A DNA stretch of 7,297 bases from Deltaproteobacteria bacterium (GTDB taxonomy: Bacteria > Desulfobacterota > Desulfobacteria > Desulfobacterales > JAFDFH01): NCBI GenBank assembly GCA_019309945.1, contig JAFDFH010000210.1, forward strand, positions 1 through 7,297, written 5' to 3'. This document shows positions 1-5,574 of the stretch, piece after piece (position 1 is the first letter of the stretch; every line of letters begins with the position of its first letter). The notes below the pieces were generated by a model. The model saw only the letters and a list, made by a program, of their open reading frames with translations, was not told the DNA's origin and ran no database searches. The position numbers were made by a program, and so were the translations under genes.

Positions 1-1
1 T

Positions 2-279
2 TTATTCATTCCAAAACCATAGGTTTTTACCTTCTATATCGTTCTTTCCGGTATCGAAAAAAGCCTTATAGGGCAACTGGGACTCCCGAAGTTCGAAGCC
101 TTCTGCCTTCTTCCGAACACGACGGCCGATCACGAAGCTGCGCATCTGCCTCTTGACAGCCTCCACAAACGATCGGCTCCCGGTTGCAATGCTCTGTGTC
201 CAACAAGCCTCCCTTGTGACACCGATGGGTAAGATGCCAGACATGTCCAGGACATGTAATGACGTTTCGCTCTTGCAAA
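2..279 (-). pseudogene. REP-associated tyrosine transposase (RAYT, Y1_Tnp) remnant, internally deleted
   Basis: The remnant joins the two ends of a RAYT-type Y1 transposase with the middle missing. The N-terminal end is seen as ARAKRHY (268-279 region) followed, after a shift of one frame, by PGHVWHLTHRCHK. This shift fits a single extra base in CATTACATGTCCTGG. Straight after HRCHK (about 210) the reading frame changes and jumps to the C-terminal part (WTQSIATGSRSFVEAVKR ... GRRVRKKAEGFELRES ... PYKAFFDT ... WFWNE), ending at a TAA at 2-4. The central region, with the HUH metal site and catalytic tyrosine, is absent, and the usual ATG before ARAKRH is TTT. RAYTs act on REP palindromes as single-strand transposases; this copy cannot be active. 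Family assignment rests on recalled family sequence and is fairly secure. Confidence 0.75.
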
Positions 280-453
280 CCAGGTCTCCCTATTTCCGTT
301 ATTTTAGGTCCAAAAAAGCCATTATTGCCATGTTTTAAGCCCTCTTTTTGTCACCATGTCCTTTGTTATCAAATCTTTGGCTTGGCCCGACCCCCTTTTA
401 CTTTATTTCGGGGGAGAAATGGCTTTCTAAACTAGGAGGTGATAAAGAAGAGG

Positions 454-771
454 TCATTTATTATGCTCCTCTATAATAATGAAACGCTGCCTCTTTTCTA
501 AACGCTCAGGAATGGTCCGCCGTATGCAGATCAACTTGCGTTCGGAGCGAACATTTTTCAAGATCAACAGCATCATCATTTTTAAACTAACCGGCGGCAG
601 AACCGATACATTCCCTTTGCTGCCGTAAGTGGCTTTGACTTGGTTGTAAATGAAGTCAAAATTAATATGTTTGTTGATTTTGCGGAGGATGTGGTCTTTG
701 CGGATGCGTCGGTCCAGATTAAATTTTGTGTAAAAAGGCTTTTTCTGAATCTTTGGCTGGCGGCCCATCAT
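454..771 (-). pseudogene. Truncated IS1182-family transposase, N-terminal part only
   Basis: The predicted product of 105 residues opens with MMGRQPKIQKKPFYTKFNLD, then RRIRKDHILRKI, INFDFIYNQVK, YGSKGNVSVLPPVSLKMMMLL and NVRSERKL. This is the N-terminal DUF772-type domain of IS1182-family DDE transposases. A full transposase has roughly 450-550 residues. Here the similarity stops near TIPERLE (residue 91), and an unrelated basic tail (KRQRFIIIEEHNK) runs to the stop at 454. No DDE catalytic domain follows downstream, so this is an internally or 3'-deleted copy. The ATG at 771 has AGGAG about 10 bases upstream. Its leader (781-836) resembles that of the TIR gene at 853-1818. The terminal inverted repeats of the element were not found. 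Confidence 0.75.
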
Positions 772-780
772 AAGCAGTAA

Positions 781-836
781 TTCTCCTAAATGTTGATATC
801 GAATATTTAATATTTAAAATGCGACCCTTTTCTTTT
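781..836 (-). repeat. Direct repeat copy A, leader of the IS1182 remnant
   Basis: This AT-rich leader of about 50 bp contains, on the plus strand, TATTTAAAATGCGACCCTTT followed by a T-rich tract, preceded by CCTAAATGTTGAT and GAATATTT. Copy B at 1822-1870 has the same order of blocks (CCTTTAGATGTTGAA, GAATATTT, AAGATGCGACTC, T tract) with about 8 bases fewer in the middle. Both copies lie directly upstream of a minus-strand start codon and include its ribosome binding region. The two copies bracket the TIR gene. Confidence 0.6.
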
Positions 837-852
837 CACCGTATTCAGAATA

Positions 853-1818
853 TTAGTTTTTCAAGATAAAACCAAATTGTTCGATTTCTTTGATTACCGC
901 AGAGGCTTTTGAGGCTAAACGCTTGTCTGAGGATAAAGCGATTCCTTTCAGGTAGTCCAAAACGGTTTGACTGTTAACGTGCTTATTAACAATTGACATG
1001 ATATCATTTGGAATCGAATTTATTTTCTTGTCCATCATTTGATTGAGCCTATCTGGATTATGATATTGCAGTGCATAAAGGACACGAAATCTTACTCGAT
1101 CGTATGACTGGCACAGAGCATCAAGCAGTATATCGGTCAAAACATCTAAATTCCCACATTTAGAGATCCATAACGGCCAATTTCCACCGTAATGTAGGCC
1201 GGCCCTCATCAAAAACAAAAGAAGATTCGTATCGGTAATATTCAACTTATTTCGAGGATGGCGGATGAAGGCTATTTGTTTTTCTGACAGCCCCTCGACC
1301 ATGTAGCCGGGGTAATCATCTTGAACCCACTCGTCGACTGTTTTTGCTAATTCATTTATGGGGGATCCGGCTGGCAGGTCCCCGAACGTCTTTGAATGCT
1401 GCTGAACAACAGGTATCTGAAGCTCCTGACCTTGGTTCTTGAGAACATTTTCTATGGATAATAATATAGATTCATCAGTGATATCATAGGATGTAAAATC
1501 TACATACTGATATAATTTTAACTGGCGAGGGATTCGGCAGGATTGATAAAGTATAGGGATAATGGGCTTGTTTTCGTCGATTGCAGTTCGCCACTCGCCC
1601 CTTACTTCATTAGAGCTAACAGATGAAGGTGAGAGAACTATTAGGAATTTAGAGCATTCATACAACGCCTTATCGACTTCCATATCCCAATCAGCACCTG
1701 CGGATATATGCCATTGGTCTAACCAGACATTTATTTTGCGCTCTCTCAGTTTTAACGCTAGCTTGGTTACGAAATCCTGGTCTTCGCGAGCGTAGCACAT
1801 GAAGACATGATCGCCCAT
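853..1818 (-). CDS. TIR-domain protein with uncharacterised helical C-terminal region
   Basis: The product has 321 residues. Residues 1-115 form a TIR domain: strand A HVFMCYAREDQDFV (4-17), box 2-like VWLDQWHISAGADW (31-44), a helix with IERAL-like EVDKALYECSKFLIVLSP (47-64), and SSNEVRGEWRTAI (68-80). In TIR NADases such as SARM1 the catalytic Glu lies four residues after the Trp of WVxxE. Here Trp is replaced by E71 and E75 takes the Glu position, so NAD+ hydrolase or cyclase activity is possible but unproven. Residues 165-321 are helical with repeated Leu-rich segments (LLLFLMRAGL, DILLDALCQSYDRVRFRVLYAL), weakly like HEAT or armadillo repeats; I do not recognise the domain. AAGGAAG lies 5-6 bases before the ATG. 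There is no signal peptide or TM segment. It is probably an orphan TIR effector or signalling protein of a defence locus, and it has no operon partner here. Its DNA is visibly more AT-rich than the operon at 2325-6004. Confidence 0.85.
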   Translation of the reverse strand: MGDHVFMCYAREDQDFVTKLALKLRERKINVWLDQWHISAGADWDMEVDKALYECSKFLIVLSPSSVSSNEVRGEWRTAIDENKPIIPILYQSCRIPRQLKLYQYVDFTSYDITDESILLSIENVLKNQGQELQIPVVQQHSKTFGDLPAGSPINELAKTVDEWVQDDYPGYMVEGLSEKQIAFIRHPRNKLNITDTNLLLFLMRAGLHYGGNWPLWISKCGNLDVLTDILLDALCQSYDRVRFRVLYALQYHNPDRLNQMMDKKINSIPNDIMSIVNKHVNSQTVLDYLKGIALSSDKRLASKASAVIKEIEQFGFILKN

Positions 1819-1821
1819 CCA

Positions 1822-1870
1822 TCTTCCTTTAGATGTTGAATTGAATATTTAAGATGCGACTCTTTTTTTT
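1822..1870 (-). repeat. Direct repeat copy B, leader of the TIR gene
   Basis: This is the second copy of the leader described at 781-836. The matching blocks are CCTTTAGATGTTGAA, GAATATTT and AAGATGCGACTC, followed by a run of T (plus strand). It supplies the ribosome binding site and upstream region of the TIR gene at 1818. Identity is high in the last 25 bases and looser elsewhere. Confidence 0.6.
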
Positions 1871-1895
1871 TATATGGAGTTTCCCAAATTGTCTA
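1869..1895 (-). promoter_or_regulatory. Weak candidate promoter for the TIR gene
   Basis: On the minus strand, TAGACA (1890-1895) and TATAAA (1869-1874) are separated by 15 bases, about 50 bases upstream of the TIR start codon. The spacer is shorter than the usual 17, and the surrounding DNA is AT-rich enough for chance matches, so this is only a candidate. A better -35 (TTGACA, 1905-1910) has no -10 at the right distance. Confidence 0.2.
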
Positions 1896-2149
1896 CAGAT
1901 AAAGTGTCAATCCCGATCAATGAATAATCGGTTTTATTTAATCATAAATCAAGACACTGCCCCCTAACATTAACTTAAGAAAACAGATATTCACTTTAAC
2001 GCTGGTAGCGCGATTTCTGGCTTAATCTGCTAAGTAGCTTCTATCCACAATAATCTATATTGAGATAGAAATCCTTTGTTCTGCTCAAATGGAAAAATAG
2101 AAGCGACGTCCCCATTCTTCCTCAGAAGTTCAAACACTTCAGACTGTCA
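1871..2149. other. Stretch without a convincing gene, with a nested inverted repeat
   Basis: No open frame of recognisable family lies here. The minus strand has an open run from about 2149 to 2040 (translating to QSEVFELLRKNGDVASIF and so on, about 36 codons, ending TAG). It begins directly inside the sequence following the attC-like site at 2150-2222 and could be the start of a decayed next cassette; I do not recognise it. At 1903-1958 the hexamer AGTGTC and its complement GACACT frame a smaller hairpin (CCGAT 1913-1917 / ATCGG 1927-1931) followed by TTTTATTT. This could be a weak plus-strand terminator or a relic element end. No attC partner was found to the left. Confidence 0.4.
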
Positions 2150-2222
2150 GCTCAACGTCGCCGGTCACCGGTTGCCATGAAGCGCCAGCGGAATGGCAAT
2201 CCGGTGCACTGGCTGGTTATGT
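2150..2222 (-). other. attC-like recombination site closing the operon cassette
   Basis: Read on the minus strand, the site runs from an outer box ACATAAC (2216-2222) to GTTGAGC (2150-2156), an exact GTTRRRY core. The arms fold back on each other: CACCGG and TTGCCAT pair with ATGGCAA and CCGGTG. The left arm carries two extra unpaired bases (a G before CACCGG and an A before TTGCCAT), and a short unmatched spacer lies next to each outer box. These are attC hallmarks: an unpaired central spacer, extrahelical bases in the left arm and a variable loop of about 14 bases. Length is about 73 bp, well within the attC range. The left box is the exact complement of the GTTATGT at 6037-6043, where this cassette would begin. 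Confidence 0.75.
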
Positions 2223-2324
2223 GCTTTTATCATTTCTCTCTTCAATACTTACCCGTCTCTTCAGTCGGCACCATGGACGGTGATAGCTGATCTGCAAGTT
2301 GGTATCTTGCTCGTGCTCTATGGC

Positions 2325-2835
2325 TCATCGGTTCTCCGACTGCTTCTTGATAGCCTTCGCCAGTTCCTTCTGATTCCATGGAACAATGGGAACCTTGTTC
2401 TCAGTGACGGCTTTGGGCAATCGCGTGGGTGCGCTATCGACTTTATGCATGGCGACGACGCCTTTGCCCATGGCGATGCTCTCTTGAATTTCCCACCCAA
2501 TTAACCCATTTGCTATTGGTGGTCTTGTCCGAAATGTATACGACAGTAACAGAGCACTGCCGTATCCGCTCTCGAATACCTCGCTTGATGTAGTCGGCTT
2601 TCTTACTGTCGAACGGTTCCTTCAAAGACCAGTCATTAAATTCAATATCTGAATTCTCGTTCTTGGCTTGTCCCCGCAACAAATTGACCTCGCCGAGGTC
2701 TTCGGACGAAAAACTAATGAACACATTGCACTTGCCAGTCCCGTCGCCGTCTTTCAACGACTTCTTAGCTTTCTGCTGAAGACTCTTGAGTTCGTCTGGC
2801 GTCAATCCACGACCGCCTCCACCTCCACCACCCAT
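2325..2835 (-). pseudogene. ThsB-like TIR protein with polyglycine N-terminus, frameshifted
   Basis: The frame opens MGGGGGGGRGLTPDEL, with a short helix, then CNVFISFSSEDLGEVNLLRGQAKN (36-59), EFNDWSLKEPFDSKKADYIKRGIRERI (65-91), VTVVYISDKTTNSKWVNW (96-113). This is the ThsB/MTH538 TIR-like family (PF08937 type). At 2492-2499 a duplicated CCCA shifts the frame, and the product as written ends at 2443 after 130 residues with an unrelated tail. Removing one copy restores EIQESIAMGKGVVAMHK ... APTRLPKAVTENKVPIVPW ... KKQSENR to a TGA at 2325-2327, about 168 residues. The break falls exactly before the Glu of WVNWE, the predicted catalytic position, so the encoded product should be dead unless the duplication is a sequencing error or reverts. 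The start follows AGGAG by 7 bases and lies 2 bases after the QueC-like stop. It is the last gene of the operon. Confidence 0.85.
2492..2499. repeat. 4-bp tandem duplication (CCCA)x2 causing a frameshift
   Basis: The plus strand reads TCCCACCCAA; on the coding strand this is TTGGGTGGGAA. With one copy of the tetramer the codons read Asn-Trp-Glu-Ile and the family sequence continues to the natural stop. With two copies they read Asn-Trp-Val-Gly and the frame soon ends. Slipped-strand duplication is the simplest origin. Confidence 0.85.
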
Positions 2836-2837
2836 GA

Positions 2838-3434
2838 TTAGCTCCTTTCCTTAGCGTTTGCGATTTCGATACATGCCACACAAACGCCACAAGGGGTGTT
2901 GCCTCCGGCGTGACACGAGTATGTGTCTTGCAGCCCGCGTACGCGGGCCATTGCCAAGACGTCACTTTTTGAAAAATCTATAAGGGGCGTGAGGACAGAG
3001 ATGCGTTTCCCCATCGATATTTCGATCATCCTCTCGCTTTCCTGGACAAACTTCTCGGTTTGATCCGGGAACAGGTGGTCCGCCGGGTCCAGTAGGCCCA
3101 AGGCAACACTATCTGCCTGGACTTTGAACGCGTACGCTGCACCGGCCAACACAAAAAGGAGATTTCTGCCGGGAAGAAATGCGTCTTCGTTGATCCGAAG
3201 ATTCGGGTCCGTAATGCCGCTAGGAATTGTATTTCCAAACCCTGACAGGTCCATGCGGACGGCCCTGGGTAGTTTGTACATTTCATGAAGGCGCTGACAT
3301 GCTTCCCATTCTTTGGTTGCTCCAAGTTGTCCGTAGTCAATGAAAAGGGGGAACAATGCGATGCCTTCCTCCTGGGCCATCATGCTCATGAGAGTAGAGT
3401 CGAAGCCACCGGATACAAGAGTTACTATCCCCAT
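2838..3434 (-). CDS. QueC-like 7-cyano-7-deazaguanine synthase family protein (Cap9-like)
   Basis: The product has 198 residues. A PP-loop ATP site SGGFDS (8-13) follows the first strand, then FIDYGQ (31-36), FLPGRN (87-92; the family's PGRN loop) and ALGLLDPADH (111-120). C174, C182, C185 and C188 (CH...TPCGVCVAC) form the QueC zinc site. QueC makes preQ0 from 7-carboxy-7-deazaguanine using ATP and ammonia. Usual QueC has about 220-230 residues, so this one is short, and no queD/queE/queF neighbours are present, which argues against routine queuosine synthesis. Sitting with TGT-like and OGG-like genes it matches Cap9 of type IV CBASS. The ATG has AGGAGG upstream and overlaps the OGG-like gene by 10 bases. 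From memory, recent reports assign such QueC-like defence proteins a role in 7-deazaguanine conjugation to protein N-termini; applying that here is inference. Confidence 0.92.
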   Translation of the reverse strand: MGIVTLVSGGFDSTLMSMMAQEEGIALFPLFIDYGQLGATKEWEACQRLHEMYKLPRAVRMDLSGFGNTIPSGITDPNLRINEDAFLPGRNLLFVLAGAAYAFKVQADSVALGLLDPADHLFPDQTEKFVQESERMIEISMGKRISVLTPLIDFSKSDVLAMARVRGLQDTYSCHAGGNTPCGVCVACIEIANAKERS

Positions 3435-4156
3435 GATTTGTATTCCTCCTTAGCCACTTTCACGACCACCCATACGGCCAGGTCGAAACGGTCCGGCGTG
3501 TATCCAAACGAATAGGAATGCTCGATAAACGAATCTTCCAGCGTTTCGTATTTCCGTATTGTGGAAACCGACTTCACCAGCGTGTCAGTCAGTCCAACCC
3601 AGCTCATATATGTCAAGACGTGGACATCCAATACCGCAACGTTGGCGACATACCCGATATTGCGGAGAAAAAGACTGGCCTGTTTTGGTCCCAGCCCAGG
3701 CACCTCGGATACCAAACGGCGGCGTGCTTCTCGAATATCACGGTCGTTATCCAAAAACTCGCGAACTGAGCCCCGGCTTCCGTAAAGGCGTTCGGCCGCT
3801 CGTCGAATTTGGTTGGCGCGGATTCTGAAAAACGGGTATCGACTCTGTGTATCAGCACCGTCTTCAGCGAGCGTTTTTCCGGAAAGGGCATCCAAGACAT
3901 CCCGCTCGTAGTGGTCGAATCGTGATGATCGGCGCTCTTGGCAAAGTAGCCGCGTTTTCTCTATCCGCTCCACGGCGGAATGAGCAACCTCGAACCGAAC
4001 CCGGCTTCCCAATATGCAGGCAACAAGCTCACGCCAAAGGTCGTCTTCAGTCATCTTTGCCCACGAAGGCGATTGGTGGTCGTTCTCGTCGAGAGCGAAA
4101 CACACTTCCCGTATGGCATTTTCAATCGCCGGAAGCGAAATATGAGTGGCGGCCAT
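3425..4156 (-). CDS. OGG2-like HhH-GPD N-glycosylase/DNA lyase family protein (Cap11-like)
   Basis: The product has 243 residues. The region from about 105 to 185 carries the archaeal-type 8-oxoguanine glycosylase (OGG2) signature: RIRANQIRRAAERLY (111-125), the helix-hairpin-helix VPGLGPKQASLFLRNIGY (152-169) and VAVLDVHVLTYM (173-184). K158 matches the Schiff-base Lys and D177 the catalytic Asp of the family, so base-excision chemistry is plausible. There is an extra N-terminal helical part relative to the roughly 200-residue OGG2 enzymes. In type IV CBASS the third ancillary gene, Cap11, is described as an OGG-type enzyme, and its role is not settled. AAGGAGG precedes the ATG by 8 bases. 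The start lies one base after the TGT-like stop, and the 3' end overlaps the QueC-like gene by 10 bases, so translation is likely coupled. Confidence 0.88.
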   Translation of the reverse strand: MAATHISLPAIENAIREVCFALDENDHQSPSWAKMTEDDLWRELVACILGSRVRFEVAHSAVERIEKTRLLCQERRSSRFDHYERDVLDALSGKTLAEDGADTQSRYPFFRIRANQIRRAAERLYGSRGSVREFLDNDRDIREARRRLVSEVPGLGPKQASLFLRNIGYVANVAVLDVHVLTYMSWVGLTDTLVKSVSTIRKYETLEDSFIEHSYSFGYTPDRFDLAVWVVVKVAKEEYKSWG

Positions 4157-4157
4157 T

Positions 4158-5132
4158 TCAATTGCCTCCTTCGATTGCGTTCAACAGCAGTGCGGCCTGT
4201 CTTTTAGAGGAAAACCGTCTCAAGAAGTCCTCGGCCACTCCGTTTGTCATGGATTCGCGCAGGTCATCCATAAACTGTCGGTAGAAATATAGGTTGTGCA
4301 TCAGCACGGATTGAATGTAAGGAAGTGCGTCGTTTCCGCCCCAATCCGTTTGGTGTCGGAACAAGTCCCACTGCTGAAAGTGAAAAAGTTGCCCCGTTTC
4401 GTGATCGACGACGGTCTGGCACCACTCCAATCCATCGAAGCTATCCGCCCCCGCCATTGCGTAAGCGATAATTGAAAGAGGGTTGCCCGTTCCCAATAGA
4501 TGCAGAGGACAGTAGAACCCCAGCTCATCAAGGGCTTTGCGGATGCTTCGTACGGTCCGGGTTCGTGCGACGATGCCTTCTCCCAATGCGCGTTCGGGAA
4601 CCGCGAGTATGACCGGATATAGCTGCTCCGCCACTTGCTGGGCCGCAACGGCAAGTAGCTCAGTTCCGCCATGCACAATTGGCGCGACCGTCCCCAAGGA
4701 ATGCTCTTGATCGCGGAGGACGCTCGAAACTACGTCGTTGGCAATCGCTTCGGCGGTGTTTGGCGGCTCCTGGTTGTCGTAACAGAAACAGAGGTCGTGT
4801 GCGCTGGTTCCTGCGATTTCATGGAGTCCAGCCGTGTCCCACGCCAAGTCGCCTTTCCAAAACCCTTCGTAGTTTCCGCTGTCCATCAGGATCGCTGTTC
4901 CGCCCTTTTTGCTTCTGTTCAATGCGGCATCAAGGCGGGCGCGGTGCTCAGCCGGTGAGTTGGCAATGTCATAGGCTGAAACCAGGAAAAGCGGATGCGC
5001 GGCGGCGTTGAGCAACTCAACATAGTCCACAGGCATCAAGTTGGTTTTTACGCTTGATACCGAAGGGAAAAAGCACGGCAATTGCACCACTGTCTGCGCG
5101 ATGCATAGTTCAAAGTTTCGGGTATGCGCCAT
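4158..5132 (-). CDS. TGT-like queuine transglycosylase family protein (Cap10-like)
   Basis: The product has 324 residues. MDSGNYEG (83-90) matches the DSGGFQ loop of tRNA-guanine transglycosylase, with D84 at the base-recognition Asp. IVHGG (152-156), VPERALGEG (178-186; canonical LAVGE), HLLGTGNPLS (211-220; canonical YLMGVG) and GADSFDGLEW (228-237) follow, with D233 at the nucleophile Asp. The CxCxxC...H zinc motif of tRNA-modifying TGTs is absent, and the C-terminus is short and helical. This fits a member no longer shaped for tRNA, as described for Cap10 of type IV CBASS. ATG 5132 was chosen because GAGGA lies 8 bases upstream; the longer frame to 5243 reads low-complexity sequence inside the TIR gene. 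It likely works with the QueC-like protein, either transferring a 7-deazapurine or selecting the acceptor. Partner and substrate are inferred. Confidence 0.88.
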   Translation of the reverse strand: MAHTRNFELCIAQTVVQLPCFFPSVSSVKTNLMPVDYVELLNAAAHPLFLVSAYDIANSPAEHRARLDAALNRSKKGGTAILMDSGNYEGFWKGDLAWDTAGLHEIAGTSAHDLCFCYDNQEPPNTAEAIANDVVSSVLRDQEHSLGTVAPIVHGGTELLAVAAQQVAEQLYPVILAVPERALGEGIVARTRTVRSIRKALDELGFYCPLHLLGTGNPLSIIAYAMAGADSFDGLEWCQTVVDHETGQLFHFQQWDLFRHQTDWGGNDALPYIQSVLMHNLYFYRQFMDDLRESMTNGVAEDFLRRFSSKRQAALLLNAIEGGN

Positions 5133-5175
5133 TGCCTTTTCCTCAATCATTCGCGTTCCAGTCTGCGGTAGTGTC

Positions 5176-5574
5176 CTATGCGTCCTCGATGGCTTTCTTG
5201 ATCGCGTCGAACGTGAATGACATCGCCCAGGATGCCCCGGCATTCAGCAGGCCGCTTGGTGTTGTATTCCCGAAGGAAATCTTTACGGCGACGAGCTTCT
5301 TCTTGAGATCCTTGGCTTTTTCGATCTCCCAAGTGACCCAACTGCTCTTGTTCGTCTTCGATCCAACCAAACACAGAAAATACGTTGCAGCATCGATTTT
5401 CGCCGAGATTGCACGCTTGATAGCAGCCGCATCCGTACTCTGGATAGATACGTCGGCGGATTGATCGCTGAATCCGAAATCGAACTCGCTGTTCTCGTCC
5501 CAAGCCACGAGCAGGTTCTTGTAGTGCTTGTCATTGTCGTAATCGTAACTGATGAAGATTTTCTTTTTAGCCAT
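5176..5574 (-). CDS. ThsB-like TIR protein (intact)
   Basis: The product has 132 residues and is a compact single-domain TIR-like fold: KKIFISYDYDNDKHYKNLL (4-22), FDFGFSDQS (31-39), IKRAISAKIDAATYFLCLVG (52-71), then SSWVTWEIEKA (77-87) and LVAVKISFG (94-102). The WVTWE motif puts E83 at the catalytic Glu position of TIR NADases. The family is the ThsB/MTH538 type, whose Thoeris members convert NAD+ to cyclic ADP-ribose-type signals on phage infection. The ATG follows GGAGG by 9 bases and overlaps the SLATT gene stop by 8 bases. It shares the W-V-x-W-E-I motif with the broken TIR gene at 2325-2835 but lacks the glycine-rich N-terminus. The likely role is to produce a nucleotide signal for the SLATT protein; this is inferred from pairing and family. 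Confidence 0.88.
   Translation of the reverse strand: MAKKKIFISYDYDNDKHYKNLLVAWDENSEFDFGFSDQSADVSIQSTDAAAIKRAISAKIDAATYFLCLVGSKTNKSSWVTWEIEKAKDLKKKLVAVKISFGNTTPSGLLNAGASWAMSFTFDAIKKAIEDA

Noticed and set aside
2161..2212. Rho-independent terminator after the operon
   Set aside because: The stem is strong, but no T run follows on the minus strand, and the outer core boxes plus left-arm unpaired bases fit attC better. It may still slow transcription.
2193..2504. Plus-strand frame of 103 codons
   Set aside because: It starts inside the attC stem and runs antisense to the TIR gene; no family resemblance and no ribosome site.
3847..4284. Plus-strand frame of 145 codons
   Set aside because: It lies opposite the OGG-like gene and the 3' end of the TGT-like gene, has no recognisable domain and is rich in Arg/Ser/Pro as expected for an antisense shadow.
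2838..5132. Queuosine/archaeosine biosynthesis or Dpd DNA 7-deazaguanine modification cluster
   Set aside because: QueC- and TGT-like genes are present, but no QueD, QueE, QueF, FolE or DpdB-K-type genes; the partners are TIR, SLATT and OGG-like proteins, and the TGT-like protein lacks the tRNA-type zinc motif.
5133..5243. Longer start for the TGT-like gene
   Set aside because: The extra 37 residues are low-complexity Arg/Ser/Thr/Pro translation of the TIR gene's 3' end in another frame; ATG 5132 has a good ribosome site and matches the fold start.
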